From NCBI GenBank assembly GCA_022578605.1, contig MU394089.1:248001-312000 (forward strand): 64,000 bases of DNA, in the 5' to 3' direction. The notes under the pieces are model-generated. The model was given only the letters and a program-made list of their open reading frames with translations, was not told where the DNA came from and searched no databases. How positions within the stretch are numbered: the stretch's first letter is position 1; every line of letters starts with the position of its first letter. The position numbers and the translations under genes were made by a program. Origin of the DNA: Camillea tinctor (Eukaryota > Ascomycota > Sordariomycetes > Xylariales > Xylariaceae). Positions 37,609 to 47,800 of this stretch are shown here, piece after piece.

Positions 37609-38135
37609 TTTGGCAGTGAGGAATTGATTATTGATTTCCTCTTAGCCTCAATATCAGAGTGTAGTTGTTCAGGTTAGGTCTGTCATTGACTAGACTAAAT
37701 GATGTAAGTGTATTAATCTGTAAATGGAAACGCGACAAACGCGTGTAAGTTTGAGTGGAAAAGCGAAGCGCGACGCGACGGTAATTGCCGAAATGGGGCC
37801 ATTGGAGTCATGGTCCGTGCGTTTTGATAAATCCACTCTATTTTCAGTTTCACACTCCCCCTTCCCTCTCCTCACCCCTCACCCCTCTATCTTATCTTCA
37901 ATCCCGACCAGACCATGTGAAATAGTACTGGAGTGATGCAATAAGGTCCACATTTATCCGTTTCCCGAGGTTATCCGGTCTCTGAAGCTTCGAGCTTACC
38001 TTGGTAGCTTTATTAGCTTTAAACTTTCCCATCTTCAGAGTGTCCCCGACTTGAACCAACCAACTAACTTACAACATACCGACCACCACCATCACTTTTT
38101 CTCATGTTAATATCCCTGAAGATTTCACACATACA
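37609..38135. promoter_or_regulatory. Bidirectional promoter between tof1 and the dehydrogenase, with ACGCG motifs
   Basis: This 527-bp gap separates the two divergent start codons. On the tof1-proximal side it has ACGCGT at 37,739-37,744 and two ACGCGA sites at 37,730-37,735 and 37,773-37,778, within about 120-170 bases of the tof1 ATG. ACGCGT is the MCB element bound by MBF (Mbp1/Swi6) at G1/S genes in yeasts, and tof1 is a replication gene, so cell-cycle control is a reasonable inference. A CT-rich stretch near 37,855-37,890 and CACCACCATCAC before the dehydrogenase ATG are typical fungal leader sequence. Confidence 0.55.
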
Positions 38136-39214
38136 ATGGCTACTATGATCAGAAGAATAAGACCCTTTCAACTCGCAAACCGGGTCAGATACTTCAGCTC
38201 AACCTCCACTCGATATGCAGCTGAAGTGAAATCCCTAGGTGTTATCGGGGCTGGCCAGATGGTATGTCCCCCCCCTTTTCACATGTGGCCGAGCCTCCAG
38301 ACTATGTCATCTCACAATTTACTAGGGATTAGGCATTGCTTTAGTTGCTGCCCAGAAAGCTGGCGTCCCAGTCACTCTTGTCGACACATCGGAAGCTGCC
38401 CTTGCTAAGGGCATGAGCTTTGCAGGTTTGTCATCATAGCGCATATCTGTTTCCGAAGGGCTAGGAAGCTCACTCATTTCTAGAGAAGTTGCTAGCTAAG
38501 GATGTGTCCAAGTCGCGGATTACTCAAGACCAGGCCGACGAGGCCCGATCAAGGCTGTCACCTACTATTTCCATGGAGGAACTGTCAAAAGCCGATTTCG
38601 TCATTGAAGCTGTGCCTGAGATCCCGCAGCTGAAGCTTGACATATTCGCTAAACTAGCCCAAATCTGCCCCCAACATACTATTCTGGCCACCAACACATC
38701 GTCTATATCTATCACCAAGATCGCCGCAGCCACTGCGAACGACCCCAAAGACACATCTATAAGTTCCCGTGTCGTTGCTACTCATTTTATGAACCCCGTG
38801 CCTGTGCAGAAGGGTGTTGAGATTATCATGGGTCTGCAGACTAGCCGAGAAACTTTGGACAAGGCTGTGGCTTTCTGTAAGGCTATGGGCAAGATTCCTT
38901 CTGTTTCAGCCGACTCGCCGGGTTTCTTGGCCAACCGAATCTTGATGCCCTATATCAATGAAGCGGTCATATGTCTAGAGACCGGTGTAGGTGATCGAGA
39001 TTCCATTGACGCCATCATGAAGAATGGCACCAACGTACCAATGGGGCCCCTTCAACTTGCTGATTTCATTGGCCTCGATACCTGCCTGGCCATTATGAAA
39101 GTTCTGCACCAGGAAACTGGCGATTCAAAGTACCGTCCTAGTCCGCTGCTGGGTAAGATGGTTGACGCCGGTTGGCTAGGCAAAAAGAGCGGCAAGGGAT
39201 TCTATGATTACTAA
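38136..39214 (+). CDS. Mitochondrial 3-hydroxyacyl-CoA dehydrogenase (3-hydroxybutyryl-CoA type)
   Basis: This enzyme oxidises L-3-hydroxyacyl-CoA to 3-ketoacyl-CoA with NAD+, in short-chain fatty-acid or branched-chain amino-acid breakdown. Three exons (38136-38261, 38326-38425, 38484-39214; introns 64 and 58 bp) give 318 aa, the normal length for the single-function family. The N-terminus, MATMIRRIRPFQLANRVRYF, is Arg-rich without acidic residues, a typical mitochondrial targeting peptide. The Rossmann motif GAGQMG is at residues 38-43, the first intron falling between M and G. Later motifs are FVIEAVPE, LATNTSSISIT, the catalytic-His motif THFMNPVP (His about 176), SPGFLANRILMPYINEA and PMGPLQLADFIGLD. 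There is no C-terminal peroxisomal signal (it ends GFYDY), supporting mitochondria rather than peroxisomes. Confidence 0.93.
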
Positions 39215-39892
39215 ACTAGTCACTACCCGAGCAATGAGGTCTATTGAATCTCTATGGAAATACCAGTACCTAGCCTTTTGTTTAGTATTGGGTATTTCTA
39301 CCGTGAGGTCATAAGTAGTGACTTTACTTTAACTTGCCTTCTTTAGCGAGAAAATACACCCCCTGGTTCTTACCTAGAATAATGATTATGAATATCTCTA
39401 CAATATTCCCGAACCTTAACTTACACATGTATGTTCCTGGAAGGGTTGTATTGTCTTATTCAAACTCTAAATAAGCTGATATAAAAATATTCGGTAATGT
39501 TCATTAAGCTAAAGCTTGTAGTTCCTCCTATTCTTTGATTCGTTGGTCTCGTGTAATACTTGCTATCTTTTGCTAATGGCTCTTGTCTGTCGCTTGTTTA
39601 GCCTCTTGCTTCAGGGGGTATTTCCGATTCATGTCAAATGTCCCAACTTGTTTGTCTGAGCTGATGCATCCATAGGTCAAGGAAGAGAGCGAAGAGAGAA
39701 GTCATGGACATATCTTCGGTCATGTTCATAGCGATTCAAAACCTATTGTTAATCTCTACACCATGTTTCGCGGCTCCCGTTAGGAAAGTTTCCAATGGGT
39801 CTGAGTATCTTTGAGAGACATGGTTGACGGTTGGTAGATACCTGTCCCCAAGTGGACTGTGTGTGTAAGGATATATGAGAAAGTGATAACTT

Positions 39893-39935
39893 ATATGTTG
39901 AAGATATGTTGAAGATATGTTGAAGATATGTTGAT
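39893..39935. repeat. Four-copy 11-bp tandem repeat (ATATGTTGAAG)
   Basis: ATATGTTGAAG is repeated three times exactly, followed by a fourth imperfect copy ending in ATAG. It is intergenic and is probably a small slippage-generated minisatellite. Confidence 0.9.
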
Positions 39936-40711
39936 AGGTAGAGAGGGTAAGGGAAAGGAGTGAGGTATGTTCCTTAATATATATTTATGGTTTGAATGCT
40001 GGTGAGAAGTGACATGGAAAGTGTGATGATAGGACTAGAGAGACAGCCCATCTACCCATCTCTTATACTCCATATCGAAATGCTCCATTTTGGATCATCG
40101 ATCTGTTGATAGCTTGCGATTATCAATCGAACAACACAAATAGAAGACACAGGAAACATGGGTAAGCATAAGTCTCTGGTGAGACTGAGTAGGTATGTAA
40201 TTATCGTGAATATGATACCTGAAAGTCACGCAATTGTTGATGCGTGATATGGAATTTACGCCGGGTGTGTTGAACTAGGTTGGTGTCTATAATTAGGGGA
40301 GAGGCTTAATAAAGCACGTGGATAGACTCATCTAGCCAAGCCAGGGGCAGATCTCACAAAGGAGACTATCTAGATTAGGCAAATAATTAAGTGGGATTAT
40401 GGGATTGATATAATGGGTGCTAGCTATGGATAGAGAATCAAAATAACCTATGTATAAGTTAGGTACGTCTTTCTTTCTGCCACCAACAATGCCTCATTAT
40501 ATTTACCACTGCCAAAAACATCATTGTTAGTGACCAGGTTTCTCGCATCACCATACCAACCTATCTATTGTTAACAACCAGTTGCCCCCATTTACAACGG
40601 AGAGTGTTCACTTCATTGCCCTTTGTTGAAGCATTGTCACATGTGATTAACCTAGACAGACATCTAACTAGGTATCTAGCCTCTAGTGTATAAGAGAAAA
40701 CGTGAAGTAAT

Positions 40712-40712
<1 letters not shown>

Positions 40713-40743
<31 letters not shown>
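40713..40743. repeat. 31-base poly(A) run
   Basis: An uninterrupted run of 31 adenines is far longer than the other A-runs in the window. It might be a slippage product or the tail of an old retroposed sequence; no target-site duplication or retroelement ORF was recognised around it. Confidence 0.95.
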
Positions 40744-40748
<5 letters not shown>

Positions 40749-41420
40749 GATGAGTAATAACGGCGCGGGAACTTACATAAAAGAGAGTTTCGTTTACTTA
40801 GGTTGCACAACATACAATTTAAACCGCGGAGAGTTTTGTTATTGAATTGACCCGAAGTCAACTTAACCTAGGACCTCTTTAGTAAGCTAGCCTTGCCTGC
40901 TTACATGAATTGGTACATCTAACCGCATGTGGCTTGGTAGGAAGATGAATCTACCGTGATATACACGTATAGCTTTATAACTTTATCTTTGTTTTCTGGT
41001 TTAGTTCTCAACGCATCACCCAAACAAGTCACAAGAGTTGCTTGTTCTCACAATACAACCGGTAAACGTTTGCTATTTTCAACTCTTCTTCATCACATCC
41101 AGTTGTTCATTAATCACGAGAATCAGGTATGGAGATGTTAGAGGATCGCATATTCATTAACATACAGCACAGAGCGATTGTGTGCTCTAGCCTACAGTCC
41201 ACCCTCTTTCGGGCTTTGTTTTCATCCACCATAACTTAAAACTACCCTTGTATACCCTCCTTAAGGTGCTTAGCCAGCCAGAGATACCCCCTAACCTTCC
41301 TAACCTTCCTCCCCGGAGTGGTCTCATACTCTACTATAATCCTTATATGCTATATGCATACTTTCACACTTGTGGGTACAGGAACAAATCGTCGGCGATA
41401 GATTTAGCCATCTATTTGTG

Positions 41421-44400
41421 CTACTCCACATGGGGCCGCTTAGGATCAGGTTGGGCATCGTGAGGCGATAATGGTCGCTTCTTTTCTCTATCCCGCTGGC
41501 TACCCTCTTTTGCGGCCCGTCGTTCCCGGTCCTGTTTCTCTTTTTCTCGGCGCAATGCCTTCGACTCAAACTCGTGCCAATCACCTTGGATATCCTTGAG
41601 TCTGTAAAATAATTAAATCAGCTTTGCTCATTAACCAAAGATAGATAGATGATAACTTACTCAATAGCTTGTCTGGGCCGTGGGTGTTCTGTTGTGAAGT
41701 AAGGATGTTCTAGTACATCAGCCGCGGACGGCCGTTTGGCAGGATCATATTGAAACATGTCGGCAAGTAGCTCGAAAGCTGCCGGCGGAACCCGTTCCCC
41801 ATATTTCTCCGCAAACACATTCTTTTTCCTGTAGCCCGGCCTCAGTAGCTCGAACCAAGGCATATCCACAAGCCCGGGCCATTCCGTCTTGTTCGGTGTA
41901 CCAAGCACATTATATATCTTTTCAAGTTGGCTGATTTCACCACCATCACCAGGGAAGATGGCATGCCGAGTGAATATTTCCACCATAACACAGGCGGCAC
42001 TCCAGATGTCAACAGCGGCACCATATATCGTTTCGCCCAGGAGAAGTTCGGGAGACCTGTACCAGATGGTGATAACACGGTTTGTATAGTCGACCCTGTG
42101 ATGTTTCGCATAGAATCGTGCCAAGCCAAAGTCGGCGAGTTTTAATATGCCATCACTGCTCACTAGGATGTTCGCGGCTTTTATATCGCGATGCAAGACG
42201 CCTCGAGTGTGTAGATAGTCTAACCCCTCGAAAAGCTGCTTCGCAAGATGTTTCTTTTGTGCTGCATCAAGTTTAAACGACGGATGGTTCAACAAGCCCG
42301 TAAGATCATGTGAGAGATATTCGAAGACCATGTAGCAATTATTAGCCTCTGTCATCACCTCATGGAGCCTGACAATGTTGTCATGCTTTAGAGACTGCAG
42401 GAGCTTGATCTCTCGCACTGCCGTGACTGGGAATCCGTCTTTTTCTCCCTCCATGCGTATCCTCTTTAGGGCCACAAGCTTTTTGCTATACACATGTAAT
42501 CCCTTGAATACCTTCCCGTACGTGCCGGACCCAATTACTGACTCATTACCAGGCTTTCGGAAGAACACTGATTCGGATTTGGCATGGTCGAGGGGCAATT
42601 CGGGTTTCGGCTTAAGTTGCCTTCGTATCCTTCTCACCTTACGTGTTCTTGGTTGTTCAGGCGGAGGCCTATTAGCATGGTATTCTGATCGATCTGCTCG
42701 TGCCCTCGCAGAGGCAGGTTCTCTAGGGGTGTCTCTGGGTAGATCTCGGTCCCGGTCGTCAGTAGATTGCGAGTCCTTTTTCGGACCTGCACTAAATTTC
42801 TGAGATATTTCCGGCTTAGGTGTAGCAACAGGTGCTTTGTTCGTCGTCTTAAACGCGAAGCTAAACTTGGAGCTTGCAGGACCTGTGGGGGCTGAAGGGG
42901 GCGGGCCTGGAGGAGGCATTTTTTCGTTTGCGGCCTTTTCCGATGCCGTCTCTTCGGCTCGACGATCCCTAGATGATGTAGGTAGATTGCCATCATCCCC
43001 GTCCCCTTCATTGCCGGCAGCATCGGAGCGGTTCGAGGTCGGACGTGGAGGGCTATGATTTCGGGGAGTGTTTTCACCAGATGGGTCAGAATGGTCTCTA
43101 GTGCCATCCGAGAGACCAGTTCCACGTGCACCTTTGGGAGCACCGTTGCCATGAGAGCTTCCTCGTGATGGGCTGAATCCGCCCCGAAAGCTTCCTCTAG
43201 AGAAGCCACGACCACGGGAATGTGATTGGGATACGGGTCCTGTAGGGGGGTGTGGCGGTGATTGGCTCGAGGCGTGGTGGCCAGACGGCCCTGAGGGAGG
43301 CCCGTGATTCCCTTGGGCATACGATGCAGGGCGCTGACTATCGCTGATATCAGTACATACACATACAAAGACACATAGATAGACATATATAGAAAAAAGA
43401 ATGAGTCAAGAAAATAGAGCAGGAGAAGTCACATACCTTTGAGGCGAGTACTGATGATGACTACCCCGACCCGTCTTACCACTACCGTAAGGTGATTGAG
43501 ATCTTGGGGATCCCTGGAATGATGAACCTGAATTGACATGAGGGGGTGAATGTGCATGTCGAGGGTCGTTATAGTGAGACTGTGAGGCATTGGTAGATGG
43601 TCCTTGAGCTCCAGCATTGTTTCGATGATCTCCTACTCTTCTTGACAAATTGACTTCAATACTGTTCGCACCCGATGCCAGCTTCCCACCAGGAGGGAAC
43701 CTGGGGTCATCACGGTGTTTCGCCTTTTTGCGGGAACGACGAGACCCACGCTCTCGAGGCGAGCGAGGTGGATGATCGGCTCTAGGTGGATCAAATGAAG
43801 TAGGCGAGGGTCGGCGTGAATATGAGCCCGGTTCTACAGAACGGGGAGGGGGGCGGTCGAGCGAACGGTGTGGCGAATGAGGGTGAGAGAAAGAAGACCG
43901 TCGGGAGCTCGGTCGAGGGGAACGGCTATGGTCGCGGATGCTAGAGTTAACACGTGGACGGGATGGTGGACCCCCACGATCGAAATTGGCCTCACGAGGT
44001 TCACGAGGCGGCGAACGACTATGGCGGCGTCGATATGGATCTGGAGGCTCGACGCGGTCGGAATACCTATAGCGATGATCGTCATAGTTGGGCGAAGGAG
44101 ACCTCCTTCGGGAGGGGGAAGAGTTACGGTCGACCCGGGGAGGCATAGATCCTTTGGGGGGATGGCCCCTTTCTAACCTCTCAGCCCTTTCCGCTCTCCT
44201 ACGGCGGTCACGTTCACGATCACGTCTAGACTTCTTAGGGCGTGAAGGGGGGAGGGGCAATGGACTTCGACTTCTCCGTCGCTTCCTCGACGACGGCGAA
44301 AATGATCGGCCTCTGTCAGCACGGTCTGATTGGTTGTTGATAGCAGATCCGTGTCTGGGTGATGAGGGTATATCGTGCCGCTGGTCCGGGTCAGACTGCT

Positions 44401-44815
44401 CGTGTCGGGCAGGACGATCTCTTACTTCAGGCGCGTCGTCCTGCTCTCTACTGGCACCTTGAGAAAAATCGCGACGGTTGGCATCAGACCTGGATTCGTT
44501 ATTGCCATGGGGGGACCTGTCATCACGCGTGCCCCTGGGCCTACCGCGATGACCTGGGGGCGGTCGTGAGGCAGGCGACGGGGACCGCAATCTAGAATGC
44601 ACATCATCATCAATATGCAGGACTCGAGGGTTCCGGGAGGACCTCTCCTGATCCTTGGAACCGTCGCCGACGTCTCTGCTCCGGTCGCGTTTCATCGCAA
44701 CATCTCGAGAATTGGCCGGCATTCGAGTTGAGGTGGGCGATAGTGAGGCTGCAGTAGTAGCAGGAGGAGCAGCAGCAACAACATCATCAGAACCTCGACG
44801 CTTGATGGGATCCAT
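41421..44815 (-). CDS. ctk1: CTD kinase catalytic subunit, Ctk1/CDK12-like
   Basis: This is a cyclin-dependent kinase expected to phosphorylate Ser2 of the RNA polymerase II C-terminal domain during elongation, working with a cyclin (Ctk2) in the nucleus. Three exons on the minus strand are 43437-44815, 41661-43343 and 41421-41601; introns of 93 and 59 bp give 1,080 aa. The first about 600 residues are Arg/Ser/Pro-rich, low-complexity and RS-like (many RSRSP-type dipeptides), as in CDK12 rather than the short yeast Ctk1. The kinase domain is at about residues 721-1008: GSGTYGKVF glycine loop, LVALKRI with the ATP Lys at about 753, FPVTAVRE cyclin-binding helix, HRDIKAAN, DFG at about 864-866, an activation-loop Thr at about 880 (DYTNRVITIWYRSPE), and AVDIWSAACVMVE. 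The third exon adds a charged Lys/Arg/Glu-rich tail. ATG at 44,815 is the first in frame. The CDK subtype is inferred from the loop and tail; Bur1/CDK9 is the less likely alternative. Confidence 0.92.
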
Positions 44816-47800
44816 GTTGGCGTCACCCGATTTTTTGGCTTTTTAGCGGCAGCCTGAGCCAGCAAGAGCGGCAAAATTATGTTACCGAGACATGGGTTAG
44901 GCCACCTCTCAGCAGCCTCGTCAATCGGGCTCTCGGAGAAGTCGTGCTCTTTTTTTTTTCTTGTCTCTCACTCACACACTCTCTCTTTTCGTTGCTAGGG
45001 TTAGTAAAGTTCTGTGTTGATCAATGGCCGAGGTTTAAGTGTGTGGTGATAACAAAACAATAATTAAAAAGAAAGGAAGATGGGGCTAATGAAGGAGTTA
45101 TAGACGTAGGTTGGTCGGTGATGTCGTTAGAACACCGCGAAGACGGTTTTGGTGATCGTCTAGTTGCCGGATAAGGTTGAGCTTTTCTGTGTGTGTTGAA
45201 AGAAAGCGTGCACCGGCCGCTGGTGAAGAGGTGCTAGTAGCGTTAAAAATTTCTGGGTCGCGAATTGCTGCTGCGGTCCCCTCCCCCTACAACATGGGGG
45301 GAGTGAGCGATACGCGGGGGCCCTTCGCGGCTTGTCGTCGGTCCGCTGAAGAGGCTGCTGGCCGCTTCTCTCGTCTTCAGCTTCTAGGTCTTGTTTTATC
45401 TTTTTTCTTTTTAAGAAAAAAGAAAAAAAGAAAAAGAAAATACCACCTTCAAATAGAAATCCTAATATCCCTTTGGACTTAGGATTCCTTCCTTACTCGA
45501 CTCTCCCTGTTTTGTGCTTAGTTCCAAGTAGGAGTACTTAGACCCAAGCAAACTAATATAAGAGAGTCTTAAAGCATCGAGGGTTTTTTCTTCTTGAGGC
45601 TTTCATCGCCCAGAAATACCCCGACGCCCCGTTCTCAGCACCGAAGCGAATCAAGCATCGGCAAATACACCATCAAGCGGGCTATCTACGACATATCCCC
45701 CCTCAGTCTCCTTTCTTCCTTCAATCTCAAAATCATCAGGTTCTTTAATACCTGCAAATAATCCCCTACCATGATCACCTAGCCCGGCAGATTAAGCGTG
45801 CTAGGATTCCACCCCTGAGGCTCCTAGCTACTGTCTGCCCAGGTCACAACCTAGAAAGCCCCATCACATCCAATGTAATCATTGCGCCCTCAATAAAGCT
45901 TGGTTGCAAGATGGACTTGGCCATGGTGACCTCTACCATCTGCTACCGACTGCCATCCTGCTGTCCTGATTAGAGCTGAATACCTAACCCCGCGAACTTC
46001 GCGGTCTTATATCCGGCTGTTGGCTTTGAAGCCACCTGGGCATTCGACGGCCGGTGCCAATTGAATCGACGAAAATGTATACATATGGTGTTGCGATCGG
46101 TTGTGGTTGATCCGCGTCTACCGTGTATCCGTATCTCGAGCGAGATTGCGGCACCGGAGCCTGGTTAGTATCCCAGTGTAATTCTCTCCCGAGTCGTCAA
46201 TCCAAGAGTCAACAAAGCCCAATCTAGCCTGCAGAGACAAATAATCCCCCCTCTAAAAACTGGATGTGTACGAAGCTATCTGAAGTTTCCTGAAGCGAGT
46301 GCATCAAGCTGACTTGTAGAGAGGTGCATGGTGAAATAAGTACGGTTCCTTATCCCGATGATTAGACACCAGCATATTATGTCTGGTATTGCATAATGAA
46401 CCGAGTCTGACACTGCTCATAGGGTAATGCAAGATGATGGTCAAGCGAGAGGAAGTGCATTGGAAAAGTAGATGATGGCAAGGGGCCTGCGATACCGTGC
46501 AAAGAGAAGTCTAACGATGGGAAGGAAAATAGTAGCCATCCATTGTGACAGGTTTGTCCTTTATAAGCGACACCTGTAGAAATCTGCTGCGAAATGCAAG
46601 TAAATTTTACCTGAAGTTGATAGATACCAACTTTCATGCCTATAAGCTGATTGTAATTGTGGCATCGTTATAGGATGTTGTCTGCAAACATCTTTGCAAA
46701 CAGAGACGAGTGCACTATCGGGGGTTCGGGGGAAGAAATGTTGCAAGACGAATCCTGCGCTTCAGGTGTCGATGGGCTGGCTAAGTGAGCATAGCGACGG
46801 TAAATCGCTTACGTGAAGCATATCAACCGGAGCCGTCCCAATTACGAACGCAGCCCTCACCGATGACACAATATGGGGAGGCACAGGTAGGTAATTATTG
46901 AAGTAATATCCTCTGTGTTGTTATTGTTGTTGTCGTCCATCTTCAGCAAAAGCCCCATGTTCTTAAGAAGATGGTAGTTCTGTTTTTGATGGACAGTCGC
47001 TGCGTAGGGAAGATTCGGTCGTCATATTCGGAATGCATACGATTTGTAAGAGTGCAATGCTTGGTTCCGTTACTTCTTCAAGTGATTGCGGTCGCTAAGC
47101 AGGGAAATCTATTCGTCGCTATACAGACCCCGATAGTAGATATCGGACGGACCGAGAAATACATTGCGCTTGGTGTTGATGATGTTATCATCGTGGTTTT
47201 GCGATGTGCTGATGGGGAGTTGAAAGTGGATGTCCAGTTCTAGAGGTTGTGCGGTTTTTTGACGGCCTCAGGCCTACAACTGGCAGGTGTTACCTTCAAG
47301 GCTATAAGGTGCTAACCTAGGAATATTCTATACAGTGTTTTTGTGGATATAAAGTAGGGTATAATACACTGTACCCAGAGAACCTTCCAAGGTTCTTAGC
47401 CTGCTTAGGTCATCAAGAGTGATGTTCAACATATTGTGTAACCTTAATTTCGAGGCAGCACGGTAAGTGTGTTCTGCCGGTGCCGGTAGTAGTTCGTGGC
47501 TGGGGTCTTTCAGTTTAGGCTGTGCAATGAAGTGCATAGACATCTGTGTGTTGGGCAGTGCCCAGTCGAGTGTCACCCATAGCCCAATACTACTATAGTA
47601 TGCATATCATTCCATCCCATCTACAGATACTAGCGCCGTCCAATCATCACAAATTAAGATTCCTTTACAGGCAAGTTCTGATCGTTTGTATGCAGAAGCA
47701 TCAAGATCTGATCTCAAATGTTATCGTCATAACCTCCTCCTTTTATTTATACATACAGCCGTGGAGGGAGATACCATAGCGGCAAATTTGAGAAAGCCGA

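Larger units (their letters stand above)
39215..41420. other. AT-rich gene-free gap between two convergent genes
   Basis: This contains the presumed 3' ends of the dehydrogenase and of the CTD kinase. No ORF here is convincing. It includes an 11-bp tandem repeat at 39,893-39,935 and a 31-base poly(A) run at 40,713-40,743. Confidence 0.55.

Noticed and set aside
46971..47243. 90-codon plus-strand frame
   Set aside because: The hydrophobic stretches read plausibly, but no family or flanking exon could be found.
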